Shown piece after piece: positions 38,351 to 47,611 of a DNA stretch of 64,000 nucleotides (position 1 is the stretch's first letter; each line of letters begins with the position of its first letter). The notes under the pieces are model-generated. The model worked only from the letters and a program-made list of their open reading frames with translations. It had not been told where the DNA came from and searched no databases. The DNA lies in the NCBI RefSeq assembly GCF_014647215.1, contig NZ_BMOT01000009.1:62001-126000 (forward strand). Reading direction: 5' to 3'. This DNA comes from Shewanella aestuarii (GTDB lineage Bacteria > Pseudomonadota > Gammaproteobacteria > Enterobacterales > Shewanellaceae). The translations under genes and the position numbers were made by a program.

Positions 38351-38755
38351 ATGGATGAACATCAAACAAACAACACCGCTAAAAAACCGTTAATGGTACT
38401 CGGTGTCATTGCCGCGATACTGGCTTTATTGGCGATTCTGATGACGGTGATGCCAAAAGGGTTTAAAACTACCCATGAAGAAATCGGCATGGGTAAGCCT
38501 ACAGTGGTGTTTGTGTATGATCCCAACCTGACAGTAAGTAATAGCCAAACTGAGCAGATGAATGAAGCCCGTGCGCATCTTGGCGATAATGTTGTGTTTT
38601 TACTTGCAAGAGTGGGCGATCCTAATGGTGAGAAGCTGATTGCTAAGTATCGCGCTAATTCAACCGAGTTGTTACTTTTTGATCCTGCAGGTAATCTGGC
38701 TAAGAGACAATATGGCGTGATTAATGCTAATGAGCTGATGCTTTGGGTACGTTAA
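38351..38755 (+). CDS. Membrane-anchored thioredoxin-like protein without CxxC (hypothetical)
   Basis: 134 aa. One N-terminal membrane anchor (about residues 13-36, PLMVLGVIAAILALLAILMTVMP) is followed by a soluble domain outside the membrane. The pattern KPTVVFVYDPNLTVSNSQTEQMNEARAHLGDNVVFLLARVGDPNGEKLIAKYRANSTELLLFDPAGNLAKRQYG has the strand-helix-strand-helix-strand order and final G-x-hydrophobic of thioredoxin folds. In place of a Cys-x-x-Cys it reads VYDPNL, so no redox-active site is present. Function unknown. It ends at a hairpin terminator (38850-38878). Confidence 0.6.
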   Translation: MDEHQTNNTAKKPLMVLGVIAAILALLAILMTVMPKGFKTTHEEIGMGKPTVVFVYDPNLTVSNSQTEQMNEARAHLGDNVVFLLARVGDPNGEKLIAKYRANSTELLLFDPAGNLAKRQYGVINANELMLWVR

Positions 38756-39097
38756 TCAGCCAATAAATAGCAATGAACACCTAACTAATTTAGTTGAGTA
38801 AAAAGCGGCATTAGCTAGACCTTCATGACTTAATGATTTCACCATCAGACCCTGCTCCCAATAGGAACAGGGTTTTTTATTTTGTCTGATCCGATTGAAT
38901 ACTATCGCCTGAAATAAAGTATTTAGGGTGTTTTTGTGTAAGCGTCAATATGGGCAGAGCCTTGCTGTAGCCGTATAAACAGTAAACATGGTTAGTTATC
39001 GAGAATTAAATTGTACTCATTTTCACATATTTCGAGGAGGACGTATTTAAGTGCTATTATCAATTGTATAACAATTCATTTTCTTAAATTACTGCTT
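38756..39097. other. Gene-free stretch before the diguanylate cyclase gene
   Basis: 342 bp. The first part carries the terminator at 38850-38878. The rest is AT-rich and should hold the promoter of the next gene; no other structure was seen. A TTG at 39011 in frame with the next gene is an alternative start. Confidence 0.6.
38850..38878 (+). terminator. Rho-independent terminator
   Basis: Arms CCCTGCTCC (38850-38858) and GGAACAGGG (38864-38872) with one C-A mismatch, followed by T6. It closes the thioredoxin-like gene, about 95 bp downstream of its stop. Confidence 0.8.
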
Positions 39098-40873
39098 ATG
39101 AATGGTATTTCGAATAACAATAAAAATGGCTTTACCATTGAGAAATATTTAGCCCCGTTATTGCTAGTGTTTAGCACTCTTTTGGGCGTGTTTTTTAGTA
39201 GTGACAGCAGCGCTGAAACTATCGCTATTCCGCAATTCACCCAAGGTCATTTAGGTAAATATACTGAGTATTTCAGAGAATCAGATCGCGAAATTACCTT
39301 AACCGAAGCACGTGAGCACTTTAATACAGTCCCTTTGTCAAAGGGGTCGAGTCATTCTATTTCTCTGGGGATTGATGTTGCTCCTGTGTGGATGACATTT
39401 ACGGTTGATAACACTACGGATATGACTGAGTTTTATCGTTTGTCTTTAGAAACACCATGGATTGATTACATTGACACTTGGTTGATTAAAGATGGCGAGG
39501 TGATTAACCATTTTGCTGGAGGTGATGCTTATGCGTTTGAAAAGCGTCCGATGCAATATCGTTTTTATGCATTTGAACATGAATATCCCCCGGGGCAGAC
39601 TCAAGTTATTATCCGGGTCGAAACGAAGGGGCCCATGGCGTTACCTGTTTACTTTAGCTCGGTTAAGGCAGCAATAAGCCGTGATATTTCTAGTGGTTAT
39701 CAGTTCGGTGCTCTCTATGGCATTATGATTGCTCTGGCACTGTATAATTTAGTGTTATTTGTATTTATTCGCCAAGCTGAATATGGCTTGTATTGTCTTT
39801 ATCTTCTCGGTTTTGTCTTAAATAGCCTGTCGTATACTGGCCAACTTCATACCATCATTACCGCGGATTATGGTGTCTATTTTCAAGATTGGTTAGATAT
39901 TTTTTTAATGATTACCTACAGCGTAACAGGGCTTCTGTTTGCTCGTACTTTGCTAAAAACAAAAGAGTATGCGCCAAAGTTAGATCGATTAGTATTACGG
40001 ATAGCACTGTATATACCGCTTGGAATGCTGACCGGATTTGTGTTTGATCAGTTGATATTTTCGGCGATATTGTCGTTCTTGCTCAATTCCAGTTTTGTGT
40101 TTTTGTTTATTATTTTGGGTATCAAAGCGTTACAGGCTAAAAAGCCATTTGCGGTGCTTTTTATTTTATCGTCTGTCACCGCGGCATTATGTATTGCGAT
40201 ATCAACGCTAGCAGTAGCAGGCTTTCTTGTACCTTATAATGATTATACTTTTAAGGCTATTGAGTTTGGTATGGCATTTGAAGCTATCTTGCTTGCTTCC
40301 ATTTTGGCCAGACAATTTAGGGTTGCACAGATAGATAAGCGGATTGCTGAAAAATACGCTCGAACAGATCCTTTAACTGAATTAAACAATCGTCGAGGTT
40401 TTAAAGAGCTTACCCAGCCCATTTTCGAGCATATCGTTGCCAACCAAAGAGAGGTCACTATTGTTATCATTGATATCGACAACTTTAAAAATGTGAATGA
40501 TATTTATGGCCATAGCATGGGAGATATAGTGTTAAAAAGTGTCGCAGATGCGATAACCGATAGCTGTCGTCAAGGTGATATTTCGGCTCGTTGGGGAGGC
40601 GAAGAGTTTATTGTCTTTTTAGCGGAAACCTCTGAAGCACAAGGTTTGATGCAAGCTGAAAAGATCAGACGAAAAATTGAAGCGATCAAGATTGATGATA
40701 TCCATACTCAATTGTCTCTTACCGCCAGTTTCGGCATATCTGGTACTGTAAATGGATGCTTTAATCAAGCCACCTTAGATGCTCAGTCAATGGATAACAT
40801 GCTAAGAAATGCCGATAAGGCACTTTACATTGCTAAACAAAATGGCAAAAACCAAGTTAAAATTTTTTGTTAA
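39098..40873 (+). CDS. Membrane diguanylate cyclase with 7TMR-DISM sensor
   Basis: 591 aa from ATG 39098; a TTG at 39011 would add 29 residues of a non-signal character and is less likely. Order of parts: signal segment (about 17-40, YLAPLLLVFSTLLGVFFSSDSSA), an extracytoplasmic 7TMR-DISM extracellular-2 domain (about 42-175, with VWMTFTVDN and ETPWIDYIDTW), seven membrane helices (about 195-385) of the DISM-7TM type, and a GGDEF domain (about 415-590). The active site is RWGGEEF (GG at 500-501). RQGD five residues before it is the c-di-GMP inhibitory I-site. It should make c-di-GMP in response to a periplasmic ligand not known from the sequence. Confidence 0.9.
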   Translation: MNGISNNNKNGFTIEKYLAPLLLVFSTLLGVFFSSDSSAETIAIPQFTQGHLGKYTEYFRESDREITLTEAREHFNTVPLSKGSSHSISLGIDVAPVWMTFTVDNTTDMTEFYRLSLETPWIDYIDTWLIKDGEVINHFAGGDAYAFEKRPMQYRFYAFEHEYPPGQTQVIIRVETKGPMALPVYFSSVKAAISRDISSGYQFGALYGIMIALALYNLVLFVFIRQAEYGLYCLYLLGFVLNSLSYTGQLHTIITADYGVYFQDWLDIFLMITYSVTGLLFARTLLKTKEYAPKLDRLVLRIALYIPLGMLTGFVFDQLIFSAILSFLLNSSFVFLFIILGIKALQAKKPFAVLFILSSVTAALCIAISTLAVAGFLVPYNDYTFKAIEFGMAFEAILLASILARQFRVAQIDKRIAEKYARTDPLTELNNRRGFKELTQPIFEHIVANQREVTIVIIDIDNFKNVNDIYGHSMGDIVLKSVADAITDSCRQGDISARWGGEEFIVFLAETSEAQGLMQAEKIRRKIEAIKIDDIHTQLSLTASFGISGTVNGCFNQATLDAQSMDNMLRNADKALYIAKQNGKNQVKIFC

Positions 40874-41088
40874 AGTAAACCGCTAAGATACCCGCCCTTA
40901 GAGGATGTTGAATAGCCAAGCTATGAATCCCTGAGGTGTTTTACGTGTGCTGACCCTTGCTTTAAATTGTGGCTTGTTCCGCCTTGCTAGCACTCTTTGT
41001 TAATCACTTAATATTACTCGTTTCTCAATTGGGTAAATTGATATATGATGCGCGCCCTTAAATATGCCTGTGTGGTTGACTCGAGTTT

Positions 41089-41838
41089 ATGTCTGTTAAT
41101 GCGCTTTATACTGATTTGTCTGGTTATTACGATTTAATGTGTTGTGATATTAACTATCAACAACAAAGTCATAGTATTGCGCGTTTGCATCAGTTTTTAG
41201 GTAATAGCGGCAAACACCATTTAGATTTAGCCTGTGGCACGGGGCCACATATCAGGCATTTTATTGATTTCGGCTTTCAAAGTAGTGGGCTCGATATTAA
41301 TCAACCTATGCTAGATATTGCGATGCAACGTTGCCCAGAAGCGCAATTTAGTTTGCAAAATATGACTGACTTTCATGTTGACTCATCTCTGGATTTAATC
41401 ACCTGTTTTTTGTATTCGATTCACTATTCTCCCGGCATTAAAGCGTTAAAAGCGTGTATTGCTAGCGTACATAGAGCCTTAAATGCAGGCGGGCTGTTTT
41501 GTTTTAATTCGGTTGATCGACATAAAATTGATAACAATGCACGAGTTAGGCATAGCGCAGAATTTGACGGCAGCGAATTTGTATTTGAGTCAGCTTGGTA
41601 TTATCAAGGCGAGGGTGACATGCAGGCTTTAAATTTACGCATTTCCAAAACCCAGGATGATATTACCCAGCAATGGCAAGATGCCCATGCGATGGTTGCA
41701 ACCAGTTTTGCTGATATGACAGCATTATTAAGCCCGTATTTCGACGTACAAATATTTGAGCACGATTATAATAGGATTGTTCCTTGGGATGGAGCTTCGG
41801 GTAATGCGCTATTTGTTTGCGTAAAACGTGACAATTAA
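41089..41838 (+). CDS. Class I SAM-dependent methyltransferase
   Basis: 249 aa, cytoplasmic. Motif I HLDLACGTGPHIRHF (about 44-58) forms the S-adenosylmethionine loop. Motif II is GLDINQPMLDIA (about 67-78) with the acidic residue, and QNMTDFHVDSSLDLITCFLYSIHY (about 88-111) follows. Methyltransferase domain type 11/25. The substrate cannot be read from the sequence. No neighbouring gene on the same strand is close, so it may be a single-gene unit; it has GTTGACTCGAG just ahead and ATG 41089 is the first in-frame start. Confidence 0.85.
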   Translation: MSVNALYTDLSGYYDLMCCDINYQQQSHSIARLHQFLGNSGKHHLDLACGTGPHIRHFIDFGFQSSGLDINQPMLDIAMQRCPEAQFSLQNMTDFHVDSSLDLITCFLYSIHYSPGIKALKACIASVHRALNAGGLFCFNSVDRHKIDNNARVRHSAEFDGSEFVFESAWYYQGEGDMQALNLRISKTQDDITQQWQDAHAMVATSFADMTALLSPYFDVQIFEHDYNRIVPWDGASGNALFVCVKRDN

Positions 41839-42299
41839 ATAACCCCTATTCAATATCTTCATATCGTGAATAAGGTCGGGGTCCGATATTGACCTTAGTG
41901 TCACTATGACAAACCCGCTAGTAAGTCCGTTTAACATTCATTTTTAGGCTTTTTGTCACCTCTGCTTATTTGTGGTGTTATTGCTTTATAAAAGTAACTT
42001 ATTGGTGTTATTTTTTGATTTTTTCTAAACATTAATTGCAATTCTTTTGCCAGTTGACTTATCTATTTGTTATTGTTTTAGCTACTTTTTAGTGACAATT
42101 GCTAAGCTGAATAAATAACAATCATTGGTTTTGATAACATATTACCTCTAAATGCCCATTAATATGCTTTTATAACAGTTTTTAGCTTTACTTGTTTCCT
42201 CTTGAACATTACATTGCCGCCGATAATTTGCGGGCAAGTTTCCCCTTACTAAACCCATTGTCTTAAACACGCTTCAATTTCACTTTAAGTAGTTATAAA
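41839..42299. other. Gene-free stretch between the methyltransferase and MFS genes
   Basis: 461 bp, very AT-rich. It contains a 7-bp inverted repeat TAAGGTC (41871-41877) / GACCTTA (41891-41897) shortly after the methyltransferase stop, with no U-run. Otherwise only AT-rich sequence suited to a promoter was seen. No gene or ncRNA is supported. Confidence 0.55.
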
Positions 42300-43469
42300 T
42301 TGTCCAACATTACCCATAAAAATGCTGACACTAGCATTGCCTTGCCTGTGATTGGCCTGACTTTTTTTGCCATTGCATCTGGCTTCTTAATGAGCCTTAT
42401 TCCGTTGTCACTATCCTACTTTGGCATAAGTTCATCACTCACGCCTTGGCTGGCGAGTGTGTTTTATTTTGGTTTGTTATTAGGCGCAACATGTATACAA
42501 AAAGTCATTAAATACTTTGGTCATAGACGCGCATTTATTTTGTTCTTAAGTGTGGTTGCGATAACCGTCGTGGTTATGTTGCTGCTGCCCAATCCCATTA
42601 TATGGTTAACTGCAAGATTTGTTGCTGGTATGGCCATAGCAGGGGTATTTGTGGTGGTCGAGTCTTGGTTGTTAATGGCGGATTGTCCTAAAAAGCGCGT
42701 TAAGCGACTTGGGTTATATATGGTTGCGCTTTATGGTGGCAGTGCGGCGGGGCAATTGGCTATTTCAGTATTTGGCACCCAAGGGATTCAACCCTATTTA
42801 GTGGTTTTAGGGTTATTGTTTTTAGCGACATTGGCACCCTTAGTTTTGCGTTCTGGTCAGCCAGTTAGTGAGACATTACAACGTATTAACCGCAAAGAAA
42901 TGCGTTATATTAATCGCCCCGCCATTATTGGGTGCATAGTGTCGGGGTTATTATTGGGGCCAATTTACGGGCTAATGCCATTGTATTTATCCCAGTCTAC
43001 TGCTTTTTCCGGACATACTGGCTTATTAATGGCGAGCGTCATTCTAGGTGGAATGGCAGTACAACCCCTTGCTAGTGCGCTTTCAACCCGCATGAGTAAA
43101 AGTTTATTGATGGCGATATTTTGCTTATTAGGCTGTATCGCGGTAATGGGCATACTCGAATCCTCAAGTTTGTTAATGATGGCAAGCAGTTTATTGTTAT
43201 TAGGGGCTAGCAGTTTTGCCTTGTACCCCATCGCCATTACCTTGGCATCAGATACCTTACCGATTGAAAAAATGGTTGCCGTGACCGAATTAATGCTGCT
43301 GTGTTACAGCGTGGGTTCAGTACTTGGGCCATTAATGGCGACAGTATTTACAGCTGCCGATGACGGATTAGTGGTCTATTTAGGTGTATGTTTATTGGCG
43401 ACATGCATTTACATGTTAATCAAGAGTATGGCGGCGATTTCATCAGGGCAAAAACCTATCGTCGGTTAA
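42300..43469 (+). CDS. MFS transporter (YcaD-like)
   Basis: 389 aa with 12 membrane segments. The start at TTG 42300 is chosen because the first membrane segment (IALPVIGLTFFAIASGFLMSLIPLSL) would be cut by the next ATG (M31). The motif between segments 2 and 3 (FGLLLGATCIQKVIKYFGHRRAFILF) is the MFS signature. VKRLGLYMVALYGGSAAGQLAISVFGTQG and the following loop recall YcaD-type carriers. No clear RBS is visible before the TTG. Substrate unknown. Confidence 0.85.
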   Translation: MSNITHKNADTSIALPVIGLTFFAIASGFLMSLIPLSLSYFGISSSLTPWLASVFYFGLLLGATCIQKVIKYFGHRRAFILFLSVVAITVVVMLLLPNPIIWLTARFVAGMAIAGVFVVVESWLLMADCPKKRVKRLGLYMVALYGGSAAGQLAISVFGTQGIQPYLVVLGLLFLATLAPLVLRSGQPVSETLQRINRKEMRYINRPAIIGCIVSGLLLGPIYGLMPLYLSQSTAFSGHTGLLMASVILGGMAVQPLASALSTRMSKSLLMAIFCLLGCIAVMGILESSSLLMMASSLLLLGASSFALYPIAITLASDTLPIEKMVAVTELMLLCYSVGSVLGPLMATVFTAADDGLVVYLGVCLLATCIYMLIKSMAAISSGQKPIVG

Positions 43470-43620
43470 CTCGTTTGGGTCGAAATGCGGCGTTGAAGAG
43501 TGCAATCGTATGATTGGCTAAGGTTATCGACCTCAAGAGTGTTAATTGGCTTGCTATCTTAGTCGTTATCACTAACTATCTAAGCGCTGTAGATTTGCAG
43601 CTCTCAATGAGGACTCTGTC

Positions 43621-44142
43621 ATGCTTTACGATCTGACTGTCGTACAATTTAGCAAAATGTTGAATAATTTAAATCATATTCTTGATAAGGCTGAAGCCTT
43701 CGCAGCCCTTAAAAGAGTAGATATGTCGGTTTTATTGAATGCGCGCTTAGCGCCCGATCAATTTAATCTTATTCGTCAGGTACAGATAGCCTGCGATACC
43801 GCTAAAATTGGTGTGGCGAGATTAACCGGCAACATGGATACCGTGCCTAAGCATGATGATAGTGAAACGACACTTGAAGAGCTTCGCGCACGTATCGCAT
43901 CAGTGCTTGAATACTTGGCAAGTTTTAATAAGGCGGATTTTGCCGCTGCGGCGAATGTGCATGTTTCACAACCGCGTTGGGAAGGTAAGTACCTTACAGG
44001 TTATGAATTTGCCATTGAACATGCCATACCAAACCTTTATTTTCACGTCACCACTGCTTATGCCATATTGCGTCACAATGGAGTTGAAGTGGGTAAAAAA
44101 GATTATTTAGGGGCGATGCCTTATAAGGCCCCGATACTCTAG
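43621..44142 (+). CDS. DUF1993 family protein
   Basis: 173 aa, cytoplasmic, mostly helical. MLYDLTVVQFSKMLNNLNHILDKAEAFAALKR at the start, LAPDQFNLIRQVQIACDTAKIGVARLTG in the middle and GYEFAIEHAIPNLYFHVTTAYAILRHNGVEVGKKDYLGA at the end are the DUF1993 family blocks. Members fold like DinB/YfiT four-helix bundles, and the His in YFHVTTAYAILRHNG may be a metal ligand. The function is not known. It has AATGAGGA at a suitable distance before ATG 43621. It appears to be a single gene, followed by a hairpin. Confidence 0.87.
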   Translation: MLYDLTVVQFSKMLNNLNHILDKAEAFAALKRVDMSVLLNARLAPDQFNLIRQVQIACDTAKIGVARLTGNMDTVPKHDDSETTLEELRARIASVLEYLASFNKADFAAAANVHVSQPRWEGKYLTGYEFAIEHAIPNLYFHVTTAYAILRHNGVEVGKKDYLGAMPYKAPIL

Positions 44143-44164
44143 CGTGACTGGATTTAACTTGGAT

Positions 44165-44191
44165 AAACTAAGTGGTTTTGCCACTTAGTTT
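44165..44191. terminator. Hairpin between the DUF1993 gene and the CoA-transferase gene
   Basis: Perfect 11-bp arms, AAACTAAGTGG (44165-44175) and CCACTTAGTTT (44181-44191), loop TTTTG. No long U-run follows on either strand, so termination is probable rather than sure. It lies between convergent genes. Confidence 0.6.
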
Positions 44192-44234
44192 GATACCAGT
44201 TCACGCCCAAATATACATTGACTATGTTATTGGG

Positions 44235-45530
44235 CTAAACCCTGAGTTGCCACATTTCAAACGTTTCTCGACAAAGCTGCTCCCTAAATTTAGGGTGGGC
44301 GATGTCAATAAGGGCTCGAGCCCGTTCCCGTAGTGATTTGCCGCGTAAGTTTGCCACACCATATTCAGTGGCTATGTAGTGCACATGGGCACGCGTTGTC
44401 ACGACACCTGCGCCTGGTGATAATACTGTCGCTATGCGAGACACTGTGCCATTTGCCGCAGTGCTGGGCAGGGCAATAACAGAGCGCCCACCTTCGGATA
44501 ACCCGGCACCACGAATAAAATCCATCTGACCACCGACACCTGAGTAAATTCGCGTACCTAACGAATCAGCACAAATTTGCCCTGAGATATCGACTTGTAA
44601 GGCTGAGTTGATGGCCATTACATTGGGATTTTTACGGATAATAGAGGTGTCATTGACTTGTTCAATATCCATAAATATCACCGAGGGATTATCATCGACA
44701 AAATCATAAAGTCGTTGGCTTCCCAAGGCAAATCCTGTGACAAGCTTGCCAGGGTGCACTTTTTTGCGACTGTTATTGATCACGCCGAGTTCAACCAGAT
44801 TGAGTACCCCGTCAGAAAAAAGCTCTGTGTGCACACCAAGATCTTTGTGCTCGGTTAAACAAGCCAAAACCGCATCTGGAATAGCGCCAATGCCCATTTG
44901 TAGACAGTCACCATCTTGGACTAATTTTGCGACATGCTGACCAATCGCCATACTCGTAGCATCGCTTGCCGCCAGAGGATGTTGAGGTAACGGCACACTT
45001 TGTTCATACACGGCTGCCAGTTTATGATAATGAATAAATCCATCGCCATGGGTGCGCGGCATCATAGGGTTAATATGGGCAATAATTTTTCGAGCCATTT
45101 GGCAGGCGGCTAATGTTGCCTCAACAGAAATCCCTAAAGAGCAAATGCCGTGTTTGTCGGGTGGCGAAACTTGAATGATAGCGGTATCGATAGGCTGCTC
45201 ACCAGAGCGAAATAACTTAGGTACTTCAGATAAAAAAATTGGCACATAGTCGGCCTCACCACGCTGTAAAAGCGCACGTGTCGGCACGCCGCCAAAGAAG
45301 CATCGATGGCGAAGATGGCCGTGTAATCGTGGATCACTGAGTGATTCGGCATTTTCGGTATGCAGCTGTAATAACGTGAGATTTTTTCGAGTCAGTGCAT
45401 GTGCGGCTAAAGCATCGAGCAATACTTTCGGCGTGGCGCCCATTGAATGAGTCCATAGGGTCTCATTGTCTTCAATTAACGCCACGGCTTGCAAAGCACT
45501 GCTACAAATAATTGGGGGCATCTCAATCAC
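44235..45530 (-). CDS. Acetyl-CoA hydrolase/transferase family protein (4-hydroxybutyrate/acetate CoA-transferase-like)
   Basis: 431 aa. Family I CoA-transferase fold in two halves. Seen motifs are GDCLQMGIGAIPDAVLACL (about 204-222), LHTELFSDGVLNLVELG (about 233-249) and TEYGVANLRGKSLRERARALIDIAHPKFREQL near the C-terminus, where EYG carries the usual catalytic-site Glu region. Members move CoA between acyl-CoAs and acetate or hydrolyse acetyl-CoA. The exact pair of acids is not shown. There is no co-oriented close neighbour; the SulP gene starts 1.8 kb upstream on the same strand and ends at 45648. Confidence 0.88.
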   Translation of the reverse strand: MIEMPPIICSSALQAVALIEDNETLWTHSMGATPKVLLDALAAHALTRKNLTLLQLHTENAESLSDPRLHGHLRHRCFFGGVPTRALLQRGEADYVPIFLSEVPKLFRSGEQPIDTAIIQVSPPDKHGICSLGISVEATLAACQMARKIIAHINPMMPRTHGDGFIHYHKLAAVYEQSVPLPQHPLAASDATSMAIGQHVAKLVQDGDCLQMGIGAIPDAVLACLTEHKDLGVHTELFSDGVLNLVELGVINNSRKKVHPGKLVTGFALGSQRLYDFVDDNPSVIFMDIEQVNDTSIIRKNPNVMAINSALQVDISGQICADSLGTRIYSGVGGQMDFIRGAGLSEGGRSVIALPSTAANGTVSRIATVLSPGAGVVTTRAHVHYIATEYGVANLRGKSLRERARALIDIAHPKFREQLCRETFEMWQLRV

Positions 45531-45647
45531 TCAGGTTATTTATTCTGTTGGTAGTGTAAGGCGATACGGCATGCTTTGATAGCATTTACAGGCATATCTT
45601 TGATTGAAAACAAACAGATAAATAATGCTATCGTTCTGGCCGATTGA

Positions 45648-47300
45648 TTAGTCTTTAGCTTGTACGTGTTTCAATGCTGCTTGTAATGCTTCATAGCGAA
45701 ATCGGAATGCATTTTCATCAGGTAAGGAGTCTATTACATGGAACTTACGCAGTTGTTCCTGAGTTTGTTGATTGGGGCAAAGTAAAAATACTTCACAATT
45801 CGCATCCTGTGCATCTTTTATCGCGTTTTCAAGTGCTAAACCTACAGTGACATCTATCATGGGGACATCAGTTAAATCGAGGATCATCGCTTCATATTCT
45901 GCAATGCTGGCATGTTGTCTGGATATAGCTTTAGACACGCTGAAAATCATTGGCCCAGATAAGTAGAAAAACAGCACCTTGCCATTGGCTTGATCAAGCA
46001 AGCCGCGCTCACTTTGGGTGAGGGGGACAACGTTTTGATCAGCATCGCTGATGGCCTTGACTTGCCTTGCTTGCTCGCGGCTTAAGCGTTCGATAATCAA
46101 GATATTAGAAATAAAGACCCCAAGCCCTACCGCGACAATTAGGTCAACAAATACTGTCAGTAGCATAACACCGTACATAATTGCCATGCCTTGAACACTG
46201 ACCTTATGCGCGCGTTGGATAAAACTCCAATCCAAAATATTAAAACCAACGTAAACCGCAATGCCTGCTAATACTGCCATAGGGATGGGTTCGGTTAGGC
46301 CGCCAGCAACTAATACCACCAAGGCTAGCACCGCAGCACGAGTAATACCGGATAAAGGTGAGCGAGCCCCAACCTGAATGTTGGTCACTGTGCCCATGGT
46401 TGCGCCTGCGCCAGGAAGTGCGCCAAATAATCCTGAAATCATATTGGCTAAACCTTGCCCGCGTAATTCTTTGTCTGAGTCGTGTTCTTTACGGGTGAGT
46501 GAATCACCAATCACAGCAGTCAGTAAAGTATCAATACAGCCTAAAGTGCCTAACACTAGGGCATCAATGACCATAGTCATGAAAATATCCGCATTGATGT
46601 GCGGAATAACTAAAGAGGGTAATCCTGCTGGAATTTCTCCGATGCGGCGAATACTGTCGGTATCGAAGAAGATGATAGACAATAATGTGACGCCGACTAA
46701 AGCGACTAATTGTGCCGGAACGTATTTACGCAGGTGTTTAGGGAACAAAAATAAGGTGGCTAAAGTGAGTAAACCTAACAATAACTCGCTGAATTTTATG
46801 TTGGCTAAGATATCTGGTAATGAAGATAAAGTGCCTATGACACCGCCTGCTGGTGCGGCGTGTCCTAGCAGAGGTGATAACTGCAAGATAATTAAAATGA
46901 CACCAATGCCTGACATGAAACCTGAAATCACGCTATAGGGCATTAAGGTGACGTATTTACCCAGTTTTAACGTGCCGATTAAAAATTGAAATCCACCGGC
47001 CATCATCACTACCGTGAAGGAGATTGCCATTCCTGACTCAGGATATTTGGCCACCATAGAGGTTAAAATAGCGGTCATGATCACCGTCATTGGGCCGGTC
47101 GGTTCAGAGATTAACGTCGATGAGCCGCCAAAAAGTGAGGCAAAAAAACCAACAAGAATAGCGCCCCATAAACCCGCTTCGGCACCTGCGCCAGATGCCA
47201 CACCAAAGGCAAGCGCTAAGGGTAAGGAAATGATTGCTGTGGTAACACCACCAAACAAATCACCTTTGATATTGATATCTTTAAAGCGTTCTCTCAACAC
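45648..47300 (-). CDS. SulP family anion transporter with STAS domain
   Basis: 550 aa. The N-terminal about 400 residues form the SulP membrane domain (10-14 segments) starting DINIKGDLFGGVTTAIISLPLALAFGVASGAG. It contains the SulP signature SLTRKEHDSDKELRGQGLANMISGLFGALPGAGATMGTVTNIQ. The C-terminal STAS domain (about 430-545) has YLSGPMIFSVSKAI and MILDLTDVPMIDVTVGLALENAI, typical for SulP. Such proteins carry bicarbonate, sulfate or dicarboxylates; the anion is not clear. Start at ATG 47300 fits a normal N-terminus. Confidence 0.9.
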   Translation of the reverse strand: MLRERFKDINIKGDLFGGVTTAIISLPLALAFGVASGAGAEAGLWGAILVGFFASLFGGSSTLISEPTGPMTVIMTAILTSMVAKYPESGMAISFTVVMMAGGFQFLIGTLKLGKYVTLMPYSVISGFMSGIGVILIILQLSPLLGHAAPAGGVIGTLSSLPDILANIKFSELLLGLLTLATLFLFPKHLRKYVPAQLVALVGVTLLSIIFFDTDSIRRIGEIPAGLPSLVIPHINADIFMTMVIDALVLGTLGCIDTLLTAVIGDSLTRKEHDSDKELRGQGLANMISGLFGALPGAGATMGTVTNIQVGARSPLSGITRAAVLALVVLVAGGLTEPIPMAVLAGIAVYVGFNILDWSFIQRAHKVSVQGMAIMYGVMLLTVFVDLIVAVGLGVFISNILIIERLSREQARQVKAISDADQNVVPLTQSERGLLDQANGKVLFFYLSGPMIFSVSKAISRQHASIAEYEAMILDLTDVPMIDVTVGLALENAIKDAQDANCEVFLLCPNQQTQEQLRKFHVIDSLPDENAFRFRYEALQAALKHVQAKD

Positions 47301-47611
47301 AATTGCAATCTCTTAACCAAAAGTTCGCGAGACTTTAGCAAAAAACTGACCAATTTGTATAGCTCAGATAGCTTGGCTGGGCATTGGATAGACCAGTAAA
47401 ATTAAGGTTGCTGCAGGTGAACTGAAGTTTACCTGCGTGGGTTAACGAGTTTCTAGGACGTTAATGGACTATTGTTAGCGACTTAAAGCGCCACCAGATA
47501 GACATTATCTGAGGTTGGAATTAACTGTGGATATTTGATCGTTTTTGAGGTTTATGTTGAATTTTGCGATATGCTAATAACACCACCTTTATCAAATAAT
47601 TGTTGCAGAAT
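47301..47611. other. Gene-free stretch upstream of SulP and nnr genes
   Basis: 311 bp between divergent genes. No terminator, repeat or strong regulatory site was found; it should hold two promoters. Confidence 0.5.

Noticed and set aside
41871..41897. Inverted repeat TAAGGTC/GACCTTA after the methyltransferase gene
   Set aside because: The stem is short (7 bp), the loop is 13 nt and there is no U-run, so I do not call a terminator.
46378..46938. 186-aa open frame on + strand inside the SulP gene
   Set aside because: It is a shadow of the strongly conserved SulP frame on the other strand; composition is Pro/Ser/Lys-rich with no start signal.
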